Shown here: piece after piece, positions 22,954 to 29,951 of the stretch | Position numbering within the stretch: position 1 is the first letter of the stretch | Layout: each line of letters begins with the position of its first letter | NCBI GenBank assembly: GCA_937888775.1 | Contig: CALAQT010000515.1 | Location: 1 to 41,781 of the forward strand | Reading direction: 5' to 3' | DNA from: an uncultured Actinomycetes bacterium | GTDB taxonomy: Bacteria > Actinomycetota > Thermoleophilia > Solirubrobacterales > Solirubrobacteraceae | Length of the DNA stretch: 41,781 bases | Position numbers and translations under genes: made by a program | Notes under the pieces: generated by a model | Database searches by the model: none | Seen by the model: only the letters and a program-made list of their open reading frames with translations | What the model was told of the DNA's origin: nothing

Positions 22954-25900
22954 ATGTACGTGGAGCTGCACTGCCACTCGGCCTTCTCGTTCCTCGACGG
23001 AGCCTCGCTGCCCGATGAGCTTGTGCCGGCCGCGCTCGAGCTCGGCTACGAGACGATGGCGCTGACCGACCACAACACGGTCTCGGGCTCGATGGAATTC
23101 GCCGTCTCCGCGCGGGCGCTGGGATTGCGCCCCATCCACGGGGCCGAGATCGACCTGGACGACGGCCGCCATCTGACCCTGCTCGTGCAGGACGCCGGCG
23201 GCTGGGCCAACCTCTGTCGCCTCCTCACGCACGCGCACGAGCACACGCGTGACGGCCGCCCGGGAGCTCCGGCGCAGGCACCATCGACTCCGCTGCAGAC
23301 GGTGCTCGAGCACGCCGAGGGGCTGGTCTGCCTGAGCGGCTGCGCGCTGCGTGGCGTGCACGACGAACCCACGCTCAGGCGCCTGCTGGAGGCATTCGGG
23401 CATGAGCGGCTGCGGATCGAGCTCCAGCGGCCGTTTCTGCGCGATGACCGAGCGCGCAACCGGCGCTTGTCAGCGCTCGCACGGCGACTTGGCCTGGTCT
23501 GCGTCGCGACCGGCAACGTCCACGCGCACGCACGCACGCGCGCTCCGCTGCAGGACGTGTTCGTCGCCGTGCGCCTGCATACGACGCTCGACGCCTCAGA
23601 GCCGCAGCGGCGCGGAAACTTCAGTCACGTGCTCGCCTCGCCGGAGGCGATGGAGGCTCGCTTTCCTGAATACCCATGGGCGGTGGCGGAGTCCGAGCGC
23701 TTGGCCAACCGCCTGCGCTTCGACCTCGGCAGCGATCTGGGCTACCGATACCCGGGCGCGGAGGATGCCCAGGCGATGCGCAAACTGTCTGAGCTGTGCG
23801 ATCTGCGGCTGCACGAACGCTATGCGGATGCGCGCGGCGACGAGCGCGACCGCGCGAGCGCGCGCCTGCACGAGGAGCTGCGGATCATCGAGGCACTTGA
23901 CCTCTCGGGCTTCTTCGTTCTGCACCACGACCTGCTCGAGCTCGCCCGCGAGGTCGCGGCAGAGGTGCGGGGGCCCGACAGCGCCCGCGCTCTGCTGCCG
24001 CCCGGACGCGGTCGCGGCTCGAGCGTCTCCTCCATCGTCTGCTACCTGACCGGACTCTCGCACGTCGATCCGATCGCCAACGAGCTGTTGATCGGGCGCT
24101 TTCTCAACGAGGAGCTGACCTCGCTGCCCGACATCGATCTCGACTTCCCGCGTGACATCCGTGAGACGCTGATCCCCCGCATCCACGAGCGCTACGGCCA
24201 CGATCGCTCGGCGCTGGTGGCGGCGTTTCCCACCTATCGCGCCCGCGGCGCGATCCGCGAGCTCGGCAAGGCGCTGGGGCTGCCGCCGGGCGAGATCGAG
24301 CGGGTGGCGCGGGGGAGCGAGGGATGGGATGCGCGTGAGGTGACCCGGGACATCGAGAGCGCATTCGGATTGGGCGACTCGGGTGCCACGCCATCGGGCA
24401 AATCCCAGCGCGGGGGCGACTCGGGTGCCACGCCATCGGGCAAATCCCAGCGCGGGGGCGACTCGGGTGCCACGCCATCGGGCAAATCCCAGCGCGGGGG
24501 CGCTTCCCGTGCGGGCCAGAGGGGCTCGACCGGCCGCTGGGCGTGGCTGGCGCGCCTGGCCGAGCAGGCCCACGGGCTCCCGCGTCATCTCTCCCAGCAC
24601 TCGGGCGGGATGATCGTCGCCACCCGCCCGCTGCTCGACTGCTGTCCGATCGTGCCGGCTGCGATGGAGGGCCGCCAGATCGTCCAGTGGGACAAGGACT
24701 CCTGCTCTGACGCCGGCTTTCTGAAGATCGACCTGCTCGGGCTGGGGATGCTCTCGGCGGTCGAACGCTCCGTCGAGTTGATCGCGCGCACCCGGAACGA
24801 ACGGATCGATCTGTCGCGGATCCCCTACGACGACCCGGCCACCTACGAATGCATCCAGACCGCCGACACGACTGGCGTGTTTCAGATCGAGAGCCGGGCA
24901 CAGATGCAGTCGCTGCGCCGCACGCGCCCGGAGAACCTGCAGGACATCACGATCCAGGTGGCGATCGTGCGACCGGGGCCGATCCAGGGCGGTGCCGTCA
25001 ACCCCTACATCGAGCGTCGTCAGCGGTTGCGTGAAGATCCGGACTTCCAGGTTCCATACGACCATCCGTCGCTGGAGCCCGTGCTGCGCGAGACGCTCGG
25101 CACGATCATCTTCCAGGACCAGGTGCTGGAGGTCGCGATCGCGTTCGCCGGCTTTTCCACCGGCGAAGCGGAGGAACTGCGCCGAGCGATGAGCCGTAAG
25201 CGCTCCGACGCCGCGATCGAGGCTCACCACCAGCGCTTCGTGGCGGGCGCCAAGCGCCTTCACCAAGTCGACGACGAGACCGCCGAGCGGGTGTTCGCAA
25301 TGATCAGGGGCTTCTCCGGCTTTGGCTTCCCCAAGGCACACGGAGCCGCCTTTGGGCTGCTCGCCTATCAATCGACCTGGCTGCGGGTCCACTACGGCCC
25401 TGAGTTCCTCTGTTCGCTGCTCAACGAGCAGCCGATGGGCTTCTACCCCTCCGATGCACTGGTGCACGAAGCGCAGCGCCGCGGGATCGAGGTCCGCCCA
25501 CCCGATGTGAACGAGAGCGAGGTGGAGTGTGAGATCGATGCCGGCGCCGTGGGGCATAGGGCTCACGACGGAATTACTGACGGCTTGTCCGGCCACGTCA
25601 AACGGGCCAGAGGCACGCCTGCGCTCGCGGGCGACGCCCAGTATCCACGGGTCTACCGTCCAATTCCGCCACTGATTCCGTCGCGAACCCTTGTCCGGAT
25701 CGGCCTCGGCTACGTCCGCGGAGTGCGCGCGCAGGAGGTGGCCGAGCTTGTCGCCGCCCGCCACGCCGGCGGGTGCTTTCGCAGCCTCTCAGACCTCGCC
25801 TCCCGCGCTGGTTGCAGTACTCCCTCGCTGGAGCTGCTCGCCTGGTCTGGAGCCTGCGATTCGCTCGTCGAGGGGGTGAAGGCCGGATTCGCGCGGCGGA

Positions 25901-26568
25901 TCGCGCTATGGCAGCTCGGGGTGGCCGGCAACCGACCCCCGAGCGGACGCGGCGGGCGCAAGGTGCCCGGCGGCGTCCAGCTGGCGCTGCCGCTTGACCT
26001 ACCAGCGCCGCCGGCGCTCAGGGGGCTCTCAGGATGGGAGGCGATGCTCGCCGACTACGGAACCACCGGCCTGACGACGCGCGCGCATCCGCTCTCGCTG
26101 CTGCGCGAGCGTCTGCCCGCGCATTCGCTGACCAGCCGGGATCTCGACACGCTCGCGCACGGCAGCCGGGTCAAGGTCGGAGGACTGGTGGTGGCCCGCC
26201 AGCGCCCGGGAACCGCCAATGGCGTGGTGTTCGTGCTGCTCGAGGACGAGTACGGAACGATCAATCTGATCATCCCGCCCCAGATCTATGAGCGTCATCG
26301 CCTCACCGTGAGGACCGAGCCGTTGATGCTGGTGGAGGGAAGACTCGAGCGATTCGCGGCGGCGGGTGGGGCGATCAACGTGCTCGTCGACCGGGTCGGC
26401 TCGATCGCGGCGCCTGACCAGCTGCTAGCCGAGGTCAAGGACTTCTCGATGCTCGACGAGCAGGTCCGGCACGGGCTCGCCGAGCAGGCGGCCCCCGATC
26501 CGGAGGCCGAGGACTTTCGCGCCGTGGCGCCGCCGGTGATGAGCTTCGCGTCCGGACGGCGGCGATGA
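22954..26568 (+). CDS. dnaE2: Error-prone DNA polymerase DnaE2 (C family)
   Basis: 1204 residues. The PHP domain comes first (H6, H8 and TDHN with D39-H40). The polymerase active site is PDIDLDF with D393 and D395, plus the third Asp D593 in LKIDLLGLG. Thumb/fingers follow (FSGFGFPKAHGAAFG), then a helix-hairpin region (RIGLGYVRGV) and an OB fold (VKVGGLVVARQRPGTANG). There is no C-terminal tau-binding extension, as expected for DnaE2. It makes mutagenic lesion bypass with ImuB after LexA cleavage. Two unusual inserts are in-frame: a 3 x 14-residue repeat at 475-516 and about 45 extra residues near 866-912. Start ATG 22954 fits the family N-terminus MYVELHCHS. Confidence 0.95.
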   Translation: MYVELHCHSAFSFLDGASLPDELVPAALELGYETMALTDHNTVSGSMEFAVSARALGLRPIHGAEIDLDDGRHLTLLVQDAGGWANLCRLLTHAHEHTRDGRPGAPAQAPSTPLQTVLEHAEGLVCLSGCALRGVHDEPTLRRLLEAFGHERLRIELQRPFLRDDRARNRRLSALARRLGLVCVATGNVHAHARTRAPLQDVFVAVRLHTTLDASEPQRRGNFSHVLASPEAMEARFPEYPWAVAESERLANRLRFDLGSDLGYRYPGAEDAQAMRKLSELCDLRLHERYADARGDERDRASARLHEELRIIEALDLSGFFVLHHDLLELAREVAAEVRGPDSARALLPPGRGRGSSVSSIVCYLTGLSHVDPIANELLIGRFLNEELTSLPDIDLDFPRDIRETLIPRIHERYGHDRSALVAAFPTYRARGAIRELGKALGLPPGEIERVARGSEGWDAREVTRDIESAFGLGDSGATPSGKSQRGGDSGATPSGKSQRGGDSGATPSGKSQRGGASRAGQRGSTGRWAWLARLAEQAHGLPRHLSQHSGGMIVATRPLLDCCPIVPAAMEGRQIVQWDKDSCSDAGFLKIDLLGLGMLSAVERSVELIARTRNERIDLSRIPYDDPATYECIQTADTTGVFQIESRAQMQSLRRTRPENLQDITIQVAIVRPGPIQGGAVNPYIERRQRLREDPDFQVPYDHPSLEPVLRETLGTIIFQDQVLEVAIAFAGFSTGEAEELRRAMSRKRSDAAIEAHHQRFVAGAKRLHQVDDETAERVFAMIRGFSGFGFPKAHGAAFGLLAYQSTWLRVHYGPEFLCSLLNEQPMGFYPSDALVHEAQRRGIEVRPPDVNESEVECEIDAGAVGHRAHDGITDGLSGHVKRARGTPALAGDAQYPRVYRPIPPLIPSRTLVRIGLGYVRGVRAQEVAELVAARHAGGCFRSLSDLASRAGCSTPSLELLAWSGACDSLVEGVKAGFARRIALWQLGVAGNRPPSGRGGRKVPGGVQLALPLDLPAPPALRGLSGWEAMLADYGTTGLTTRAHPLSLLRERLPAHSLTSRDLDTLAHGSRVKVGGLVVARQRPGTANGVVFVLLEDEYGTINLIIPPQIYERHRLTVRTEPLMLVEGRLERFAAAGGAINVLVDRVGSIAAPDQLLAEVKDFSMLDEQVRHGLAEQAAPDPEAEDFRAVAPPVMSFASGRRR
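24376..24501 (+). repeat. 42-bp in-frame tandem array inside dnaE2
   Basis: Three copies of a 42-bp unit start at 24376, 24418 and 24460 and encode GDSGATPSGKSQRG-type 14-mers. The copies are practically identical, which means recent expansion. The site is a surface loop between the palm (EVTRDIESAFGLG) and the segment LARLAEQAHGLPRHLSQH. Confidence 0.96.
25566..25683 (+). mobile_element. Palindromic in-frame insertion in dnaE2
   Basis: CGACGGAATTACTGACGG (25566-25583) and CCGCCACTGATTCCGTCG (25666-25683) are inverted repeats with 14 of 18 matches at the ends of a 118-bp segment. The segment encodes about 40 residues absent from the family pattern, which runs straight from VECEID to VRIGLGYVRG. 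Frame is kept. It looks like a small palindromic element that can live inside genes, comparable in principle to Rickettsia palindromic elements; identity as a mobile element is inference. Confidence 0.5.
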
Positions 26569-26580
26569 AATCGCGGCACT

Positions 26581-26664
26581 GTGCCGTGATTCGAAATATC
26601 TGGCGCAGATCTCGCGAGTGGCAGACGCCGCGAGGCTGCCGCGAAGATTCCTGAATCACGGCAC
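26581..26664. repeat. Inverted repeat GTGCCGTGATTC, copy B
   Basis: GTGCCGTGATTC (26581-26592) pairs perfectly with GAATCACGGCAC (26653-26664) around a 60-base loop, between dnaE2 and the cytochrome gene. The left arm is identical to that of copy A at 12178. It may end the dnaE2 transcript or regulate the cytochrome gene. Confidence 0.75.
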
Positions 26665-26704
26665 CGGCCCATCTCACCGTCCCGCGCGATATCGTCCCGC
26701 CGCA

Positions 26705-27235
26705 GTGCTTGCGGTCTTCCTATTCGTCGCTTTCTGGGTCGTAATCGCCCTGGGACTGTTCTTCGTCGCTGCCCGCGGCGGGCTCGGCGGTGCCCGAGCG
26801 AGCCTCCAGACCCGGTCAAGAGGTGGACGCAAGGCCGTGGGAGTGGTTCTGGCGATCGTCTACGTGGGCTTCGGGGTGGCGATACCGGTGGGCTTTCTGG
26901 TCGGCAACCATGCCAACGCCAACAGCCGCGTCGGCGCGGTGAAGCTGACCGCTGCGGAGAAGTCCGGCCGCGAGCTGTTCGGCACGCATTGCGCCGTCTG
27001 CCATACGCTCGCCGCGGCCAACGCGATCGGCAAGGTCGGGCCCAACCTCGACACCCTCAAGCCACCTGCCGAACTCGTCCTGCACACGCTTGAGTACGGG
27101 TGCCTGCAGAGCCCGCCGTCAACAAGCTCGCCTGAGACATGTCTGGGCCAAGGGAACATGCCAGCCGACATCGTCCAGGGCAAGGACGCGCAGGACGTCG
27201 CCGCGTTCGTGGCAGCGGTCGCCGGTAAGGAGTAA
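26705..27235 (+). CDS. Membrane-anchored cytochrome c
   Basis: 176 residues from GTG 26705. Two hydrophobic segments (about 2-22 and 45-67) are followed by a class I cytochrome c domain: C96-A-V-C99-H100 binds haem covalently and M152 in GQGNMPAD is the probable sixth ligand. The cysteines at 133 and 146 could form a disulfide. It should carry electrons on the outer face of the membrane, for example to a terminal oxidase. The in-frame ATG at 26618 lies inside inverted repeat B, so GTG 26705 is preferred; no clear ribosome site is seen for either. Confidence 0.85.
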   Translation: MLAVFLFVAFWVVIALGLFFVAARGGLGGARASLQTRSRGGRKAVGVVLAIVYVGFGVAIPVGFLVGNHANANSRVGAVKLTAAEKSGRELFGTHCAVCHTLAAANAIGKVGPNLDTLKPPAELVLHTLEYGCLQSPPSTSSPETCLGQGNMPADIVQGKDAQDVAAFVAAVAGKE

Positions 27236-27249
27236 GCGCTCGCAGGGGC

Positions 27250-27266
27250 GTGGTGTCTGACACCAC
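27250..27266. promoter_or_regulatory. GTGGTGTC-T-GACACCAC palindrome
   Basis: A perfect 8-1-8 inverted repeat 14 bp after the cytochrome stop and just before the riboswitch. It could terminate the cytochrome transcript or be an operator or part of the promoter for the riboswitch transcript. Confidence 0.4.
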
Positions 27267-27269
27267 TGG

Positions 27270-27431
27270 TAGGATCGCCGCCCCTAAAGCTGAATTCCCG
27301 TTTCCGCTCAGCCGTCAGGCCGAGCGGAGAGGAAACGGGGGAACCAAGTTGTTGGGGCTAATCGCCTTGTGCGTAGCGCCGCTCTTTCGGCGCGAGCCCG
27401 TCAGCTAACCCCGCAAGCACGAGAAAGAGGA
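27270..27431 (+). promoter_or_regulatory. Cyclic di-AMP riboswitch (ydaO/yuaA class)
   Basis: The conserved blocks of the ydaO class are present in order: the stem CCCGTTTCC (27297-27305) with GGAAACGGG (27331-27339), then GGGGGAACCAA, GGGGCTAATCGCC, a variable hairpin (GCGCCGCTCTTTCGGCGC), the signature GAGCCCGTCAGCTAACCCCG (27394-27413), and GCACGAGAAAGAGGAC leading to the start codon at 27439. This class turns genes off when c-di-AMP is high and in actinobacteria usually controls cell-wall hydrolases or osmotic genes. No separate expression-platform terminator is visible; the ribosome site GAAAGAGGAC at the 3' edge could be masked. Confidence 0.9.
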
Positions 27432-27438
27432 CGGTTAG

Positions 27439-27900
27439 ATGCCCCAGCCCGGCGCAGCGGTGCCCAGCGAGCAGGCGGTGGTCGGCGACCAGTGGCCGCC
27501 ACAGCCAGAACCGCTCAGCCGTGCGCAATCGCGCCCGCGCCCGACACCAACCGCTGGATCTTCAGCGGCGAGTCACGGGGGCGCGGGGGTTCCGGGACGC
27601 CGCACGGTCACGATCCGCGGCGTTGGCGCCGAGGCCTGGGCCGTACGGTCAAGCTCGCGATCGCACGCCACAAGCGCACCGCGCTCCGCCTCAGGTGCCC
27701 GCCGGCGCCCCCGAGCCCACGAGCGCGCTGGCTTTCGACCCGACCGAGTGGCGATGTGGGCCGTGCTGCTCGGCGTGGTCCTGGTGCTGGTCGCCGCCAC
27801 GAGCTCGCATGCCGCGCAGACGATCGCCGCAGCGCACCGCCCAGACTCGCCCTCTGCGCCGCTCATCTCCGCAGCGCAGGTCCGGCCGCCGCACCGCTGA
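27439..27900 (+). CDS. Small protein with C-terminal membrane segment, under the riboswitch
   Basis: 153 residues, basic and low in complexity, rich in Pro, Ala, Arg and Ser. Residues 104-121 (VAMWAVLLGVVLVLVAAT) form one membrane helix preceded by RPDR and followed by a short tail, so the long basic N-terminus is probably cytoplasmic. The segment RRTVTIRGVGAE is the only recognisable conserved-looking block. No enzyme domain is seen. The c-di-AMP riboswitch ends 7 bp before the ATG, so a role in wall or osmotic homeostasis is plausible by guilt of association. Real coding is supported by the riboswitch and the membrane segment, but codon content is atypical and a frameshift inside residues 62-95 cannot be excluded. 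Confidence 0.65.
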   Translation: MPQPGAAVPSEQAVVGDQWPPQPEPLSRAQSRPRPTPTAGSSAASHGGAGVPGRRTVTIRGVGAEAWAVRSSSRSHATSAPRSASGARRRPRAHERAGFRPDRVAMWAVLLGVVLVLVAATSSHAAQTIAAAHRPDSPSAPLISAAQVRPPHR

Positions 27901-28041
27901 GTCGTTCCGGCCGCCCGCGCCCCCTCAGCACCCCAGCGCACACCCGGCCGCCCGCGCCCCGGCGTGAATCGGCCGCCTTTGTGCCAAGCGCCCCGGCGCG
28001 CCCCCGCATTTAGAAGTTTAAGGTCGGCCTATGATCGGCCG
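27901..28041. other. Spacer with promoter for the structured leader
   Basis: No gene here. After a GC-rich stretch, an AT-rich patch holds TTTAGA (28009-28014) and TATGAT (28030-28035) with 15 bp between them, a fair sigma-70-type promoter. CGGCC-N7-GGCCG (28025-28041) overlaps the -10 and may be an operator. Predicted transcription start is near 28042. Confidence 0.5.
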
Positions 28042-28183
28042 TTTATCAGCTTACGTATAAGGAGATAGGCGGGTTAATCGCCGTTGCGCCGCACGGTCGA
28101 CCGTGCGGTCGCGGGACGCTCGTCAAGAAGCCGATTCAAGCGCCTATCAGCCCTTGTGAAATCCCCCACACCCGGATAGACTT
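28042..28183 (+). ncRNA. Candidate structured 5' leader RNA of unknown class
   Basis: Between the predicted promoter and the first reading frame are several pairings: CTTA-cgta-TAAG (28050-28061), a long-range perfect stem GATAGGCG (28064-28071) with CGCCTATC (28141-28148), and inside it the perfect palindrome CCGCACGGTC/GACCGTGCGG (28089-28108). The GATA of the long stem can also pair with TATC at 28044-28047, so two alternative folds exist, as in attenuators and riboswitches. The signatures of TPP, cobalamin, FMN, SAM, glycine, c-di-GMP, c-di-AMP and T-box leaders are not present. It precedes the AhpD-like gene. Confidence 0.5.
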
Positions 28184-28267
28184 ATGAACCGTAAGCAGAT
28201 GTTGAAAGTAAAGGGCGGGGTCACGCGACTTTCGCCATCTCTTAGACCTTTCGGTGGGCCGCGATGA
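28184..28267 (+). CDS. 27-codon upstream reading frame (possible leader peptide)
   Basis: ATG 28184 opens a frame that begins MNRKQMLKVKGG and ends with TGA at 28265-28267, overlapping the ATG of the AhpD-like gene (28264-28266) in an ATGA junction. The peptide is strongly basic. A CTTA-N7-TAAG hairpin (28181-28195) covers its start codon and GAAAGT/ACTTTC pairing lies inside it. The exact overlap suggests that it couples translation of the next gene to the leader. No ribosome site is clear. It may also be chance. Confidence 0.4.
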   Translation: MNRKQMLKVKGGVTRLSPSLRPFGGPR

Positions 28268-28827
28268 AGACATCAATGAGCAGGTTTCAAATCCATGACG
28301 ATCTCACGGCCCCCGAGGGGTCGGTGACGGTTTTGCGCGGCGCGCTCGCGTCCGGCGGTCAGTTGCCGAACTTCCTCGGCGTGCTCGCCGGATCGCCCGC
28401 CGCGTTGCGCGCCTACACGCGGTTTCGCTCCGAGCTCCGGCACGGCAAGCTGACGCTGCCGACGCTCGAACGGATCGCCCTGGCCGTTGCCGAGCACTAT
28501 CAATCCGAGCCCGGTATCGCGATGCACTCGCGGGCGGCGCGCGGGGTCGGCCTGGCGCTCGACGAGGTTGCCCTTGCGCGCCAGTTCAGTTCCCGCGACG
28601 AGCGCGAGGCTGCGTTGCTGCGCTACCTGCACGCGCTGCTTCAAGAGGGCGGCCGCCCGCCGATGCACCTCCACGAGGAAGCCCGCGAGGCGGGTTGGGA
28701 CGACGAGCAGATCCTGGAGGCGATTGCCGCGGTGGCGCTCGAGGGCTTCACCGCGATGGTCAACGTCGCCGGCGAAGTGCCCGCGGACGGCTCGACCGAA
28801 GCGTCGCGGGCTCTCGAAGCCGCTTAG
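28264..28827 (+). CDS. Carboxymuconolactone decarboxylase/AhpD-like protein without the cysteine pair
   Basis: 187 residues with the all-helical CMD/AhpD fold (RGALASGGQLPNFLGVLAGS, TLERIALAVAEH, DEREAALLRYLHALLQEG, ILEAIAAVALEGFTAMVN). Peroxidase-type members carry E-x-x-C-x-x-C-x3-H; here the motif reads AEHYQSEPGIAMHS, so Ser81 and Gly84 replace the cysteines while Glu77 and His88 remain. A thiol peroxidase role is therefore unlikely; it may act as a binding or sensing protein or on another substrate. It follows the structured leader and is followed 11 bp later by an HxlR regulator gene, probably one transcript. Confidence 0.85.
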   Translation: MKTSMSRFQIHDDLTAPEGSVTVLRGALASGGQLPNFLGVLAGSPAALRAYTRFRSELRHGKLTLPTLERIALAVAEHYQSEPGIAMHSRAARGVGLALDEVALARQFSSRDEREAALLRYLHALLQEGGRPPMHLHEEAREAGWDDEQILEAIAAVALEGFTAMVNVAGEVPADGSTEASRALEAA

Positions 28828-28838
28828 TCTTCCGTCCC

Positions 28839-29207
28839 ATGGGTTCCCACGAGCAGGCCGCCGGTGGCCCAGAGGTGCGCGGCAATTGCTGCCCCCTCTA
28901 CCACGAGGCGGTCGAGCTCGTCGGGCGTCGCTGGACGGGCGCGATCCTGCGGGTGCTGATGGATGGTCCGCTGCGCTTCTCCGAGATCGCCCAGGCGATC
29001 CCGGAGCTGTCTGACCGGCTGCTGTCGGAGCGGATGAAGGAGCTGGAGCGTCGGGGCATGGTCCAGCGCACGGTGATCCCCGGACCGCCGCTGCGAGTTG
29101 AGTACGAACTCTCAAAGATGGGCCGCGAGCTCGAGCCGGCGCTGTCGGAGATACAGCGCTGGGCGCGGCGTTGGCTCGGTGCCCGCCGGGTCTCAGCCCG
29201 CGTCTGA
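28839..29207 (+). CDS. HxlR family transcription regulator
   Basis: 122 residues with the winged helix-turn-helix of the HxlR/YodB group (AVELVGRRWTGAILRVLMDG, LRFSEIAQAIPELSDRLLSE, MKELERRGMVQRTV). The N-terminal NCCPLY contains C17 and C18; in this family a Cys at this place senses electrophiles or oxidants. Its place after the AhpD-like gene fits redox- or quinone-responsive control of that gene. ATG 28839 is chosen because it gives the normal short N-terminus. Confidence 0.9.
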   Translation: MGSHEQAAGGPEVRGNCCPLYHEAVELVGRRWTGAILRVLMDGPLRFSEIAQAIPELSDRLLSERMKELERRGMVQRTVIPGPPLRVEYELSKMGRELEPALSEIQRWARRWLGARRVSARV

Positions 29208-29230
29208 GCTCCCCGCCTCTGCTCGCCGTA

Positions 29231-29902
29231 TCAGCGGAGGGTGGCCGAGTGCAACTTACGACCGTGGAGCCAAGTCAGCTTGACGCCGCGCAATCGCAAC
29301 GACCCGGTCCGCACCGCAGCCCCGCTGTCAAGCAGGTGATTGCCCGTCCCGTCCTGCACGTGGACCTCGACGACCCGGGTGTGGCCGACGATCGAGCTTC
29401 CGACGGCGATCCAAGCGACGTCGCCGTCCGCGCGCAACACCAGCGAGTCAACCGACTGATAGGACTCGGCCCCCAACGGCAACGAGTTCGCGCCATCGTC
29501 GACGAGCCGCCGGCCGTCCGACAGGCGCCGGACGATCACGCTGGTCGTCCCCAGATCAACCCCGCAGCTGGTCAGGCCGTAGGCGGCGAGCACTCCGGCC
29601 ACAGTCACGGGATCCACTCGATGAGCCGATATGCAGTTCCCGACGCCACCCAGTCGGTAACGGTGGCCTGGACCCGCACATCCGTAGACCGAGCCCTGAA
29701 GCGAATAGACCCGGGCTCGCGCATCGGCGGCGAGCGTCCGCGCGGACGCCGGGCCGCAGCGGGCGCCGGCCACGCTCACGGTGTCCTCAGTTCCCGCGGC
29801 GCCCGCAGGTTCAGCGCCGCCAGCGGTTCGGGCGCTCGCCCACGAGGCAGCGCCCACGGCGAGCGCAAGCACGGCGACCAGGCACTGAACGGCACGGCGC
29901 AT
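29231..29902 (-). CDS. Secreted protein with conserved cysteines, function unknown
   Basis: 223 residues. A signal peptide is clear (MRRAVQCLVAVLALAVGAASWASA). The mature part has repeated beta-strand blocks (RARVYSLQGSVYGCAGPGHRYRLG, cut here to its first block; YGLTSCGVDLGTTSVIVRRL; SLVLRADGDVAWIAVGSSI; SLRLRGVKLTWLHG) and four or more cysteines, consistent with a small beta-propeller-like extracellular protein. I associate such proteins with Thermoleophilia. It is divergent from glnA with 49 bp between starts. Confidence 0.75.
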   Translation of the reverse strand: MRRAVQCLVAVLALAVGAASWASARTAGGAEPAGAAGTEDTVSVAGARCGPASARTLAADARARVYSLQGSVYGCAGPGHRYRLGGVGNCISAHRVDPVTVAGVLAAYGLTSCGVDLGTTSVIVRRLSDGRRLVDDGANSLPLGAESYQSVDSLVLRADGDVAWIAVGSSIVGHTRVVEVHVQDGTGNHLLDSGAAVRTGSLRLRGVKLTWLHGRKLHSATLR

Positions 29903-29951
29903 CGCCGGTCAGATTAGTGAGATCTGTCCGGCCCGGTAACGTTCCGCGCCC

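Noticed and set aside
23596..25764. A 722-codon open frame antisense to dnaE2
   Set aside because: It is a by-product of GC-rich third positions; the plus strand has a complete DnaE2 with all motifs, while the antisense product has no recognisable domain.
27369..28013. A longer overlapping frame as the riboswitch-controlled gene
   Set aside because: It would start inside the riboswitch core; the frame at 27439 starts after it and carries a clear membrane helix.
28042..28260. Known riboswitch, RNase P RNA, tmRNA or group I intron
   Set aside because: None of the signature sequences of those classes could be found by eye; left as unknown leader. A covariance-model search would decide.
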